Below, piece after piece: positions 25,839 through 33,377 of a stretch of DNA of 34,509 nucleotides. This DNA comes from Chloroflexota bacterium. GTDB lineage: Bacteria > Chloroflexota > Dehalococcoidia > Lucifugimonadales > Lucifugimonadaceae. The DNA is taken from positions 1-34,509 of the forward strand of contig JABIGL010000176.1 of the NCBI GenBank assembly GCA_018650185.1. The letters run 5' to 3'. Every line of letters starts with the position of its first letter. The stretch's first letter is position 1. The translations under genes were made by a program, and so were the position numbers. A model generated the notes under the pieces. The model ran no database searches. It saw nothing but the letters and a program-made list of their open reading frames with translations, and was not told the DNA's origin.

Positions 25839-26474
25839 CTACTCCTCCACTTTTCCGTGGGGGTTGTGGTTCTGGATTAGCTCCAGGTACTGGGGCAGGA
25901 CTCGCTTTTCGTATTCGTTTTCGAGCAGGTCGAGGAGCTTGATCGGGTCCGGGTCTGAGATGACCGTTGCACCTGTGTCTTTGTCCACAAGGCGCGTGAT
26001 CTCTTCGATATGGTCCGCAATACCGCCAGATTCTCCGAGAACCCCGATCACCTTGGCTTCGTCGTAGGCGATTGCGAACTCGCCCAATGTGCCGGAGCGA
26101 CCACCCGCTATCACCACCACGTCACAGGTACGGATGTTTTCGATTTCTCGGCCCATGAGGCCGCTGCCGGTGTACACCATCACGTCGTAGCCATATGTCG
26201 GTGAGTTGTAGCGTTCTACGTGCTCCCGGAAATTGAGGGCGGGTGATATACCGACGACGAACCCGCTCTCACGGCATGCGCCGATCACGGCGGCGTGCGG
26301 GATACCCGGGGCGGCGCCGGTGATGAGGGCATATCCGCGTCGCGCAACCTCTTCGCCGAACCGCTCCATGCGTTCGATCACCTCGGCCGCAATGTCGCCA
26401 CCCGCCGATCCCATAACGCCAACAGCGAGGCGCGGGAAGTTGCGGTTCTTTTCTTCATGGTTCCTGGTAGTCAC
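25839..26474 (-). CDS. LOG-like Rossmann protein (TIGR00725-type)
   Basis: A 211-aa protein of the lysine-decarboxylase-like (LOG) fold. The nucleotide-binding start (VGVMGSAGGD, 18-27) and the family's glycine motif GGRSGTLGE (124-132) are intact, with GLMGREIENIRTCD before it. Some relatives hydrolyse nucleoside monophosphates to release cytokinin-type bases; others are of unknown function. Here the call is family level only. The start is a GTG at 26474 with GGGAG 6 nt upstream. It is separated from the VTT gene upstream by 124 bp, in which the minus strand shows a -10-like GATAAT (26511-26516) and a CCCC-GT-GGGG palindrome (26494-26503), without a -35. Confidence 0.87.
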   Translation of the reverse strand: MTTRNHEEKNRNFPRLAVGVMGSAGGDIAAEVIERMERFGEEVARRGYALITGAAPGIPHAAVIGACRESGFVVGISPALNFREHVERYNSPTYGYDVMVYTGSGLMGREIENIRTCDVVVIAGGRSGTLGEFAIAYDEAKVIGVLGESGGIADHIEEITRLVDKDTGATVISDPDPIKLLDLLENEYEKRVLPQYLELIQNHNPHGKVEE

Positions 26475-26598
26475 TCAACTCTCCCGGGCTCGACCCCGTG
26501 GGGGTGCCTGATTATCGGGAGTTCATCGTCTCATATGACTACGTATTGGTGACCCGTATCTACATACCGGTTTACGCACAAGGCCGGAGTCTGCGTTT

Positions 26599-27207
26599 CT
26601 AAACGGGAAGCGAAATGTGTCCAGCCACGAAGTACCCGGACATCGCTATCACCGTCATCTGGACGGTCTTTCCTGCAAAGGAGCCCAGCAGGAAATTCCG
26701 GAATGGCACACCAGCGGCTCCGGCCATCAATCCAGCCAGATCAAACACCGGGTTCGGGATGGCGGCGAGGAGGAACGAAGCCCATATCGGCTGTGTGCGA
26801 AACCAACCCAGTACGCGTGTCGTCACGCCACGCACCATGGCGTTTCTGGAACGCTCGATGCCTTCGACGGTCGATACACCAGCGGTTCCCGCGAAGTAGG
26901 TTGGCCACAAGCCAGCCGAGATTCCCGCCGCGGCGGCGAGCCCGACGGCAAACGGGTTGAGGAAGCTGGCGCTAATAAACACCATCCCAATCATTGGAAC
27001 AGGCAGGAATAGGGTCACGCTGGCCAGGAGGCCCGCCAGGAATAGCGCGGTGTAACCGACCGCCGGGGATGCGGGTTGGCCGCCGAAATCGACACCCATG
27101 AGCGCCAGGCCGGTCGCGAGGAACAGGACGGCAAATGCCAGGATCGTGATGGTCCGGGTTAATGCGGGACTAATTACCGGAAGGGAACTGACGGGTGCGA
27201 TCTGCAT
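26599..27207 (-). CDS. VTT-domain (DedA/SNARE-associated-like) membrane protein
   Basis: A 202-aa integral membrane protein with about five hydrophobic segments (roughly 18-38, 50-75, 85-105, 140-160, 170-195). The pattern LFLPVPMIGMVF followed by AAIPNPVFDLAGLMAGAAGVPF is typical of the VTT/TVP38-DedA group, members of which act as lipid scramblases or affect membrane homeostasis. ATG 27207 has GGAG 7 nt upstream. No functional partner is evident among the neighbours (HAD phosphatase upstream, LOG-like protein downstream). Confidence 0.8.
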   Translation of the reverse strand: MQIAPVSSLPVISPALTRTITILAFAVLFLATGLALMGVDFGGQPASPAVGYTALFLAGLLASVTLFLPVPMIGMVFISASFLNPFAVGLAAAAGISAGLWPTYFAGTAGVSTVEGIERSRNAMVRGVTTRVLGWFRTQPIWASFLLAAIPNPVFDLAGLMAGAAGVPFRNFLLGSFAGKTVQMTVIAMSGYFVAGHISLPV

Positions 27208-27320
27208 GTTGTGACTCCGCTTTATTGTTGGCGCTCAAGTCACTTTGCGGTGCTGTGGGTCCTACGTGGGGAGGAGGCGCGATTGGATTTTGTGTTGGAA
27301 GGGTGTGGATATGGACTCGA

Positions 27321-27366
27321 ACATCGTCGCCGGAAGCGGGCGGAGCGAGCCCCGCCCCTACGATGT
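27321..27366. repeat. Dispersed hairpin repeat, CCGCCCCTA family, copy 2
   Basis: In the 203-bp gap between the HAD and VTT genes, ACATCGT (27321-27327) faces ACGATGT (27360-27366). Inside, GGGCGG (27338-27343) faces CCGCCC (27352-27357). CCGCCCCTACG (27352-27362) is identical to the sequence at 1904-1914 and shares CCGCCCCTA with 32470-32478. Confidence 0.55.
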
Positions 27367-27410
27367 GTCGCCTGGCGTCGGCCCTCTCTCCCGTTTGGAA
27401 GATGTGTCCA

Positions 27411-28121
27411 TCATGCGATCCCCAGCAGTAGCGGTAGTTCTGACAACGCATTTATCGTGTGATCTGCCAGATCACCTCGGTCGTCCGACTCGTCATGGTG
27501 GTTTAGCCAGACAGATGTCACTCCTGCGTTGTTTGCGCCCGCCACATCCGTCACCAAAGAGTCACCTACGTGTATGGACTTTTCGAGGTCGTACTCACCG
27601 ACGGATGCTGCATGCAGGAAGATTCGTGGGTCTGGTTTTCGGAACGGCTCTGAATCAGCGAGGATCGCGAAAGAGAACTGGCCTTTGAGTCCTACTTCTG
27701 CCGGGTTGGTGTTCGAGTTGGTAATGACACCAAGCTGAAAATGCTGCTTTAGAGTTTCCAGCACCGGGATCGTTTCCGGGTAAATGGTCGTGCTGGTGAC
27801 TCGGGTGGTGACGTACATATCGAACAGGTCTTCGATTACCCGGTCGCCGGTCAATCCAGCCTCACCAGCGGAGCGACGGATTGCCTCTTTCCGCAGAGCG
27901 TCCAGCGTGCCGTCTGCGTTTTGAGGTTCATCGCCAAGCGACATCCGGGTCGCCACCATCTCTTCAAGAGTTGGGATGCGAGCGCTCTTATTCGCCAACG
28001 TAACGATCTCTTTACGCAGCCGCCCCAACGCCGCCAGCATCCCGCTCTCGAAATCCCACAGCGTATCGTCGGCGTCGAACGTTATCGTCGTGATGCCCGT
28101 CAGCGACACGACGCGTGCCAT
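27411..28121 (-). CDS. HAD-superfamily (IA) hydrolase
   Basis: A 236-aa soluble HAD type IA phosphatase. Motif I is FDADDTLWD with nucleophile Asp16 and Asp18. A helical cap follows (about 22-115). Motif II is VITNSN, motif III is KPDPRIF with the conserved Lys, and motif IV is HVGDSLVTDVAGA. DDTLWD resembles YjjG-type nucleotidases, but the substrate is not determined. ATG 28121 has no clear ribosome site. It lies 78 bp downstream of the SthA-like gene on the same strand. Confidence 0.9.
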   Translation of the reverse strand: MARVVSLTGITTITFDADDTLWDFESGMLAALGRLRKEIVTLANKSARIPTLEEMVATRMSLGDEPQNADGTLDALRKEAIRRSAGEAGLTGDRVIEDLFDMYVTTRVTSTTIYPETIPVLETLKQHFQLGVITNSNTNPAEVGLKGQFSFAILADSEPFRKPDPRIFLHAASVGEYDLEKSIHVGDSLVTDVAGANNAGVTSVWLNHHDESDDRGDLADHTINALSELPLLLGIA

Positions 28122-28199
28122 TGGCCGATGGAATGACCAATTCTGTGCAGCAATGGCGACATCAATAGGCCAATCATATTACTCGCCTATTTTTGCGCC

Positions 28200-29606
28200 T
28201 CAGGCTGCTTTGCGGACGGTTACCTGTCCAGAGATTTTGTTGTACGCGTCGAGCGCAGCGACTTTGTAACACTCGGCGAGAGTCGGGTAGTTGAAGACGT
28301 TGTTGACCAGGTAGTCCAGCTTCCCATTAAGGGCAATCACGGCCTGGCCGATATGAATCAACTCTGACGCGCCTTCGCCGATTATGTGGACGCCAAGGAG
28401 GTCACGCGTCTTGGTATCTACGAGCAGCTTGAGGCGGCCCGTGCTGTCGCCGACGATCTGTCCGCGAGCCGTCTCCGAGTACCGCGCCATGCCGATCTCA
28501 TACGACACCCGATCACGCGTCAGCTCGGCCTCGGTCTTCCCGACGATAGAGATCTCCGGGATGGTGTAGATACCAAAGGGGAGCAGGTCCTGAACGCCAT
28601 CCGTCGGTGCCCCGAGCGCGTTTCGTGCGGCGATGCGCCCCTGTTCCATTGAGGACGAGGCCAGGGCCGGGAAGCCGATGACATCACCGGCGGCGTAGAT
28701 GTACGGAACCGCTGTCGCATATCGCTCATCTACCGTCAGTCGACCACGTTCGTCCGCCTCGAGGCCGACATTTTCCAGCGCCAGTTGATCGGTCGCCCCC
28801 TGCCTGCCAATCGTGTACAGCAGTGCGTCTGTGCAGATGCGCTTTCGACTCTCCGTGACCGCAACCACCTCGTTTCCTTCGATACTGACCGACTCGACAC
28901 CCTCGCCGAGTTGAAACACAACTCCGCTGTCACGCATGTGATAGATCAGCGCGTCCACAATCTCACGGTCCACGAATGGCATGAGATTTTCCTGCTTCTC
29001 GACGAGCGTCACATGAACGCCGAGTGCGGCGAACATACAGGCGTACTCCACACCGACTACGCCAGCGCCGATGATGGCCAGTCGCCCGGGAATGTCCTGC
29101 AGGTTGAGAATCTGGTCTGTATCGAAGATACGTTCACCGTCCACGGGAACGCATTCGGTGTGAGCAGGCCGACTTCCCGGTGCCAGGATGACGTTCTCGG
29201 CAATCATTTCGACCTTCTCGTGTCCCCGATCGACCTCCAGTCTGTGATCTCCGGAGAACGATGCCCGACCAAGCATGACTTCGACGCCGTTCCGCGCCAG
29301 TTGTGACTCCATCACAGCCACTTCGCGACGCAGGATGTGGTCAAGCCGGTACGTCAGGTCCGGGAAGTTGATGTCCCGCTTCACCGAGTAGCTGAGTCCG
29401 TAGAGTTCTCTCTCACGGAACCCGGTCAGGTAGAGCACGGCTTCGCGTAGCGCTTTGCTGGGAATGGTCCCGCCGTTGATGGCGGCTCCGCCGATGGTTG
29501 GGCGCGGCTCGATGGCGACCACAGATGCACCGAGCTTGGCGGCCTGGATTGCGGCGCGCTGGCCTGCCGGACCGGCACCTATTACGGCCACGTCGAACTG
29601 TTTCAT
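28200..29606 (-). CDS. sthA: SthA-like pyridine nucleotide-disulfide family flavoprotein
   Basis: A 468-aa FAD/NAD(P) oxidoreductase most like soluble pyridine nucleotide transhydrogenase, which equilibrates NADPH and NADH. FAD motif VIGAGPAGQRAA begins near residue 7, the second dinucleotide motif is IIGAGVVGVEYA, and the FAD-binding IYAAGDVIGFPAL precedes the dimerisation domain (FNYPTLAECYKVAALDAYN, as in SthA). At the usual redox site the sequence is GGAAINGGTIPSKALREA, so both cysteines of lipoamide dehydrogenase are absent. This rules out disulfide chemistry and favours transhydrogenase or an unknown reductase. ATG 29606 gives the family-type start MKQFDVAVIGAG; a GTG at 29615 is an alternative. 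It lies 91 bp downstream of the DHDPS-like gene. Confidence 0.88.
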   Translation of the reverse strand: MKQFDVAVIGAGPAGQRAAIQAAKLGASVVAIEPRPTIGGAAINGGTIPSKALREAVLYLTGFRERELYGLSYSVKRDINFPDLTYRLDHILRREVAVMESQLARNGVEVMLGRASFSGDHRLEVDRGHEKVEMIAENVILAPGSRPAHTECVPVDGERIFDTDQILNLQDIPGRLAIIGAGVVGVEYACMFAALGVHVTLVEKQENLMPFVDREIVDALIYHMRDSGVVFQLGEGVESVSIEGNEVVAVTESRKRICTDALLYTIGRQGATDQLALENVGLEADERGRLTVDERYATAVPYIYAAGDVIGFPALASSSMEQGRIAARNALGAPTDGVQDLLPFGIYTIPEISIVGKTEAELTRDRVSYEIGMARYSETARGQIVGDSTGRLKLLVDTKTRDLLGVHIIGEGASELIHIGQAVIALNGKLDYLVNNVFNYPTLAECYKVAALDAYNKISGQVTVRKAA

Positions 29607-29706
29607 GCCCCCCACACTATGTGCGGTTCATTCCGTTACCACGGCAAGATCCGAACCTACGAGTGGTTATGCGCCGATGAAACGTATCGGTGGGAGTGTC
29701 TGGGTG

Positions 29707-30588
29707 TTAGCCCAGCAGCCCTGCGTCTCGAAGTTCCATGTCGAGCAGAACCCTGAACTCATAGGGCACGATCGGTTCGGGTGATCTAGGACGCATGCCC
29801 TCCCATCCGAGAAGCTCCAGAGCGGCCTTCACTCCCGCTACTCCGTGCTGGATGATCAAGTGATCCAGCCTGGACGCCAGCGCCTGCTTCTCACGCGCCG
29901 GGTTGAACTTGCCCTGGTGTCCGAGTTTGACGATGTCGACCGCCAATTCAGGTGCGACGTTGCCAAGCCACATCATTGCGCCGTTTGCGCCGATCAGCAT
30001 GCCCGGTAGGAGCAGCGATCCGTTGCAGGTCCAGAATTTGAGACTTTCCGGGACGTTTGGACGAACCCACGACTCGAACCTGATGTCGTGGTCGGTCACG
30101 TATCCGTACACGTTGTCCATCTGGCAGATCGCGCCGATGACCTCCGCCGGTGCCGCGGGTGCCTTTGTCGGTGTCTGATGGATGACGACGACGGGGGAAG
30201 GTGAACGAGGGAGCACATTGCCGAAGTACGAGATAACTTCGCCCGGCTCAACGTCACGGGGGATTCGCACTCGGATCAGATCTGCACCCAGTTCAGTAAA
30301 TCGAGTGGCCTGACGGACGGTATCTGACGGCGAAGGGTTGTCGATCCCCGCAATGATCATTCGTTCTGATCCCGCCACCTCAGCCACGGTCTTCACGATG
30401 GCGGCCTTCTCGTCCTCGCTAAGGGCGTTCTCCTCGCCGTTGATGGTGCCGAGAACGAAGCCGCTAAGCGGCGAAGGCATGAGTCGCTCTATGTTGCGTG
30501 CAAGCATGCCGTGGTCGACACGATCTTCGGTGTCGAACGGCGTTGGAGTCGGTGCGACGACGATCGGGTCTTTGTCCAGAATAGCCAT
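29707..30588 (-). CDS. DHDPS/NAL-fold protein lacking the Schiff-base lysine
   Basis: A 293-aa protein with the overall pattern of the dihydrodipicolinate synthase / N-acetylneuraminate lyase family: APTPTPF near the N-terminus, FVLGTINGE (44-52) at the place of GTTGE, and a following aldolase barrel. However, the usual YN-x-P segment reads VIHQTP, with His137 where the catalytic Tyr should be, and the usual GIKD segment reads GYVTD, with Val164 where the Schiff-base Lys should be. Class I aldolase chemistry is therefore not expected. It could be a lyase or hydratase using other residues, or a regulatory or binding protein. GGGGGA precedes ATG 30588. It sits between an amidohydrolase gene and the SthA-like gene. 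Confidence 0.85.
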   Translation of the reverse strand: MAILDKDPIVVAPTPTPFDTEDRVDHGMLARNIERLMPSPLSGFVLGTINGEENALSEDEKAAIVKTVAEVAGSERMIIAGIDNPSPSDTVRQATRFTELGADLIRVRIPRDVEPGEVISYFGNVLPRSPSPVVVIHQTPTKAPAAPAEVIGAICQMDNVYGYVTDHDIRFESWVRPNVPESLKFWTCNGSLLLPGMLIGANGAMMWLGNVAPELAVDIVKLGHQGKFNPAREKQALASRLDHLIIQHGVAGVKAALELLGWEGMRPRSPEPIVPYEFRVLLDMELRDAGLLG

Positions 30589-30729
30589 GCGTTCCCCCTA
30601 CCGCGCTCGTTGCGCCTTGCAGCCGCTGGTCACCTCAGACAATAACGTATCTGTAAAAAATGGTGCAGTTTGAGCCGGATTTCGCCGGTTATCCAACGTA
30701 GAGGGTGCGCGGAGCGTCTCCGGGGCTGC

Positions 30730-32187
30730 TTAGCTCCAGCCCCTGTAGAGCTGTGACGCTTCCAGGTCCACGACTTCGTACTTGAGGCCGCTTTCCTGTG
30801 CGGCCTTCTCGCCGTGTGCAGTCACTATCCAGGCCCCACCGTTTGCGACCGATTTGCCGTCTTCCATGATGACCTCACCGGCTACCAACGACATCGTCGC
30901 CAAACCTGAGTCCGGGTCGACGACCGTGATATCGGCATCCGCGCCTTCGGTGAAGTGGCCTTTGTTGATAAGTCCCATCATGATTGCAGGGTTGTAGCTG
31001 AGCTTCCGAACGGCGTTCAACGCAGTGAGCGCTCCGAAGTTGACCAGCGCCATCGTTCGTTCGATTGCGACGTTGCGGGGGATCGCTCCGCCGTCGGTGC
31101 TCACGGCGTCTATCCGGAACTCGGCGTCGTCCGGTGCACCGTTGTCCTCGGGTTCGTACTGCTCGGTAGCCAGGGTGAAAGCCGAAGAAGCCGGGTTGAC
31201 CGGGAAGCTCAGGCTTGCGGCGGTATTGGCGGCCTCCCAGATGTCGACGGCTTCCTGCCCGGTGACGAGGATTACACGCCCGTCCCGCACCGTCTGCGCG
31301 TAGCCGTAACCGTCCAGAAGCGCCTGACGCATACCGGCCTCTGTGGTCGGATAGCCACGCGCGGTAAGGCAGTTCTGCGGGACATTTGCGACCACGTTTC
31401 CGTCCTCATCACAGAGGCCGTTGGTGCCGTTCATTTGCGCCAGGTACGACTCGGTAACGACCTGCCCGCGGACTTCATCAAGGATGTCGAATGCCTCTCT
31501 ACATTCCTGTTCGGCAGAAAGGATCATGCCGCGGCAATAAGAGTTGACGTGGGCTACATGGAGTCTGCCTTCGCCCAGCAGATCCGGCACTTCCCGTAGA
31601 CCTTCCAGGGTGCTGCTGCTGTCTTTGGTTGCGAGGTGAAACGCTACCCATGCGGTCTGCTCGTTGGCGGCCTCGACCACCCCGGCGGTGGATTCTGGAG
31701 TGAATGGGTGGTAGCCGCCGATCATTTTGACGCCCACAGCGCCGCGGCTGAGAGCGTCCGAGACGACATCGCGCATCATCGCTATCGGTGGGTCGTCCTG
31801 CGGGATGGTGAGGTGAGGAATGAGCGCCATTACACCGGCGACATTGATACCGGAGCCGAGCCGTCGGATGCCGTCGGATAGGGATTCAGGCGTACCCAGC
31901 AGATCCAGGCACGTCGTTGTTCCGGATTCCGCCAGCATGGCGAGCCCGAGAGCGCGATCTACATTTCGTTCATCGCCTGCGGATGAAACGTGTGCATGGG
32001 TGTCGATGTGGCCCGGCATAACCCAGCGCCCTACAGCGTTGATAGCGCGGCCCCCGGCCGATGTCTCCAGCCCCTCACCAACCGCGTCTATCTTTCCGTG
32101 GTTGATCCCGATATCGCAGACGGCGTCCGTCTTGTTGGCAGGATCGAGGACACGACCGTTCTTGATTACGGTGTCGTAGGTGGGCAC
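30730..32187 (-). CDS. Amidohydrolase (dihydroorotase/D-aminoacylase-like)
   Basis: A 485-aa metal-dependent hydrolase of the urease-type amidohydrolase superfamily. A small beta-sandwich brackets the barrel (residues about 1-55 and 410-470). Metal-site residues are His64 and His66 (DTHAHV), Lys154 (GVKMIGGYH, a candidate carboxylated lysine), His184 (AFHLATKD), His213 (VAHVNSY) and Asp365 (VSTDGGAIP). The arrangement suits hydantoinase, dihydroorotase or N-acyl-D-amino-acid deacylase relatives; it lacks other pyrimidine genes nearby, so an allantoinase-like or acyl-amino-acid role is as likely. The start is a GTG at 32187 with GGAG 6 nt upstream. It is followed after 141 bp by the DHDPS-like gene, which may share its pathway. 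Confidence 0.88.
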   Translation of the reverse strand: MPTYDTVIKNGRVLDPANKTDAVCDIGINHGKIDAVGEGLETSAGGRAINAVGRWVMPGHIDTHAHVSSAGDERNVDRALGLAMLAESGTTTCLDLLGTPESLSDGIRRLGSGINVAGVMALIPHLTIPQDDPPIAMMRDVVSDALSRGAVGVKMIGGYHPFTPESTAGVVEAANEQTAWVAFHLATKDSSSTLEGLREVPDLLGEGRLHVAHVNSYCRGMILSAEQECREAFDILDEVRGQVVTESYLAQMNGTNGLCDEDGNVVANVPQNCLTARGYPTTEAGMRQALLDGYGYAQTVRDGRVILVTGQEAVDIWEAANTAASLSFPVNPASSAFTLATEQYEPEDNGAPDDAEFRIDAVSTDGGAIPRNVAIERTMALVNFGALTALNAVRKLSYNPAIMMGLINKGHFTEGADADITVVDPDSGLATMSLVAGEVIMEDGKSVANGGAWIVTAHGEKAAQESGLKYEVVDLEASQLYRGWS

Positions 32188-32206
32188 TGAGATCTCCAGT
32201 ATCTGA

Positions 32207-32235
32207 GATATGAACCGGCCAGTTCGCTATTTCAA
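32207..32235 (-). promoter_or_regulatory. Weak promoter candidate for the amidohydrolase gene
   Basis: On the minus strand TTGAAA (32230-32235) and CATATC (32207-32212) are separated by exactly 17 bp. The -10 is poor (3 of 6). Transcription would begin about 12-14 nt before the GTG start, leaving the GGAG site near the 5' end. Confidence 0.25.
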
Positions 32236-32265
32236 AATTTTCGCCGTATCGGCCTGTAGTTCTTC

Positions 32266-32366
32266 CGTCATTCCCGAGCAGTCGGGAATCCAGTGAGGGT
32301 TTCTTTAGATATGATCCCGGATTGTACGAGCGGGGACCCTGGATTCCCTCCTTCGAGGGAATGACG
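32266..32366. repeat. 101-bp palindromic element with nested hairpins
   Basis: The left end CGTCATTCCC-N8-GGGAATCCAG (32266-32293) is the exact reverse complement, outside its 8-nt centre, of the right end CTGGATTCCC-N8-GGGAATGACG (32339-32366). Each end is also a small hairpin by itself. The 45-bp middle shows no gene. This is a compact REP/MITE-like element within the 332-bp gap upstream of the amidohydrolase gene. Confidence 0.75.
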
Positions 32367-32448
32367 AAATTATGTTGCACCCAATTGGGAAACCGCTGCG
32401 ACGAGCGACAGACCCTTCGAGAGCCTCAGTGTGGGTTCTGGTGGGGAC

Positions 32449-32496
32449 GTTCTAGGGGCGGGTAGCGGCCCGCCCCTAGAACGGATGCGAATCCGT
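32449..32496. repeat. Double hairpin repeat, CCGCCCCTA family, copy 3
   Basis: GTTCTAGGGGCGGG (32449-32462) and CCCGCCCCTAGAAC (32469-32482) are perfect 14-bp arms around a 6-nt loop. A second hairpin ACGGAT-GCGA-ATCCGT (32481-32496) follows directly and matches the one at 1893-1906. It ends 23 bp from the stop of the GDPD gene and may help end its transcript, although no T-run follows on that strand. Together with the element at 32266 it accounts for much of the 332-bp gap 32188-32519, in which I see no gene. Confidence 0.7.
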
Positions 32497-32519
32497 CCTT
32501 GCGGTTGGTTGCCTACCCC

Positions 32520-33278
32520 CTAATCCGCCATCGAATCCAGGAATTCCTGGCCCTCTGTCGGCCAGTTTATGGTCGTCCCGGCGGCCCCTGATTTGTAAAT
32601 ACGGGCAAGGTCGTCATCGTTGTCGATGCCCCAACCACGGACGGTGAGACCGCGCTCGTAGGCGTGGCTCACGGACTCCAGTGTTGCTGTGCCTGCGCGA
32701 GGGTATACAGAGTCGAACCCTAGCTTTACCGAGGCGTCCACAGTTTCTTCGGAAAGCTCGTTGATGAGCCAGCCATGGCGAACGTTCGGTAGTCGGAGTT
32801 TGGAGCGGTACAGCTGGTCAGCCCAGAACGACGACACTGTTATGCCCGGTGCGTCGAATGTGTCGGTACCAGCCACATTCAGCCAGCCGTGTCGTTTGAG
32901 AGCCTCGGCCACCATCGTCGGCAGTGCAGCCTCACGCGACTTGAGTTCAAGATGTGGGTGCGCCCGTCCGGCGTAGCGTCCCAGGAACTCATCCATGGTC
33001 GGGATGTAGGCGTCCGGGAACTCTTCCTTGAACTCGTACCCGCCGATCAACTTCAGCGCCTGGATCTCTTTCAGCGTGTGGTCCGACACCTCACCCTGGC
33101 CGTCCGTGACACGATCCACGGTCTGGTCATGAAACACGACGAGCTGCCCGTCTTTTGTGATCTGCGCATCCAGTTCAAAGTTGTCGAATCCGCGCTCCAA
33201 CGCCATGTCGAAGGCCTCGAAAGAGTTCTCCGGCGCGCTGAACGAATAGCCGCGATGGGCGATGAGGGTGAAGTCCAA
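32520..33278 (-). CDS. Glycerophosphodiester phosphodiesterase
   Basis: A 252-aa GDPD-type enzyme hydrolysing glycerophosphodiesters to glycerol-3-phosphate and an alcohol. The TIM-barrel active site is complete: His8 and Arg9 (AHRGYS), Glu35 and Asp37 (FELDAQ), and His50 (VVFHDQTVDR). No signal peptide is present from the start chosen, so it is cytosolic like UgpQ. TTG 33278 is chosen because GGAG lies 6 nt upstream and the protein then starts MDFTLIAHRG, as is usual. A TTG at 33356 would add a Ser/Thr-rich stretch of 26 residues with no ribosome site. It lies 99 bp downstream of the alpha/beta hydrolase gene. Confidence 0.92.
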   Translation of the reverse strand: MDFTLIAHRGYSFSAPENSFEAFDMALERGFDNFELDAQITKDGQLVVFHDQTVDRVTDGQGEVSDHTLKEIQALKLIGGYEFKEEFPDAYIPTMDEFLGRYAGRAHPHLELKSREAALPTMVAEALKRHGWLNVAGTDTFDAPGITVSSFWADQLYRSKLRLPNVRHGWLINELSEETVDASVKLGFDSVYPRAGTATLESVSHAYERGLTVRGWGIDNDDDLARIYKSGAAGTTINWPTEGQEFLDSMAD

Positions 33279-33377
33279 TTCAGGCTCCGTTGATCTGGTT
33301 GTTGTACGCGTGGTTGAAGGCGGCGACAGCGTAGCAGCGGAGCATGATCCCGACAACGCGGCACGCGTCGTCGGGAA

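Noticed and set aside
29707-30588. Assignment as the 2-keto-3-deoxy-pentonate aldolase (YagE/YjhH) completing the xylonate route
   Set aside because: The Schiff-base lysine and catalytic tyrosine positions are replaced, so class I aldolase activity is not expected.
30640-30700. Possible terminator between the amidohydrolase and DHDPS-like genes (CCGG-N6-CCGG and a later T6 run)
   Set aside because: The stem is only 4 bp and the T-run is about 15 nt away.
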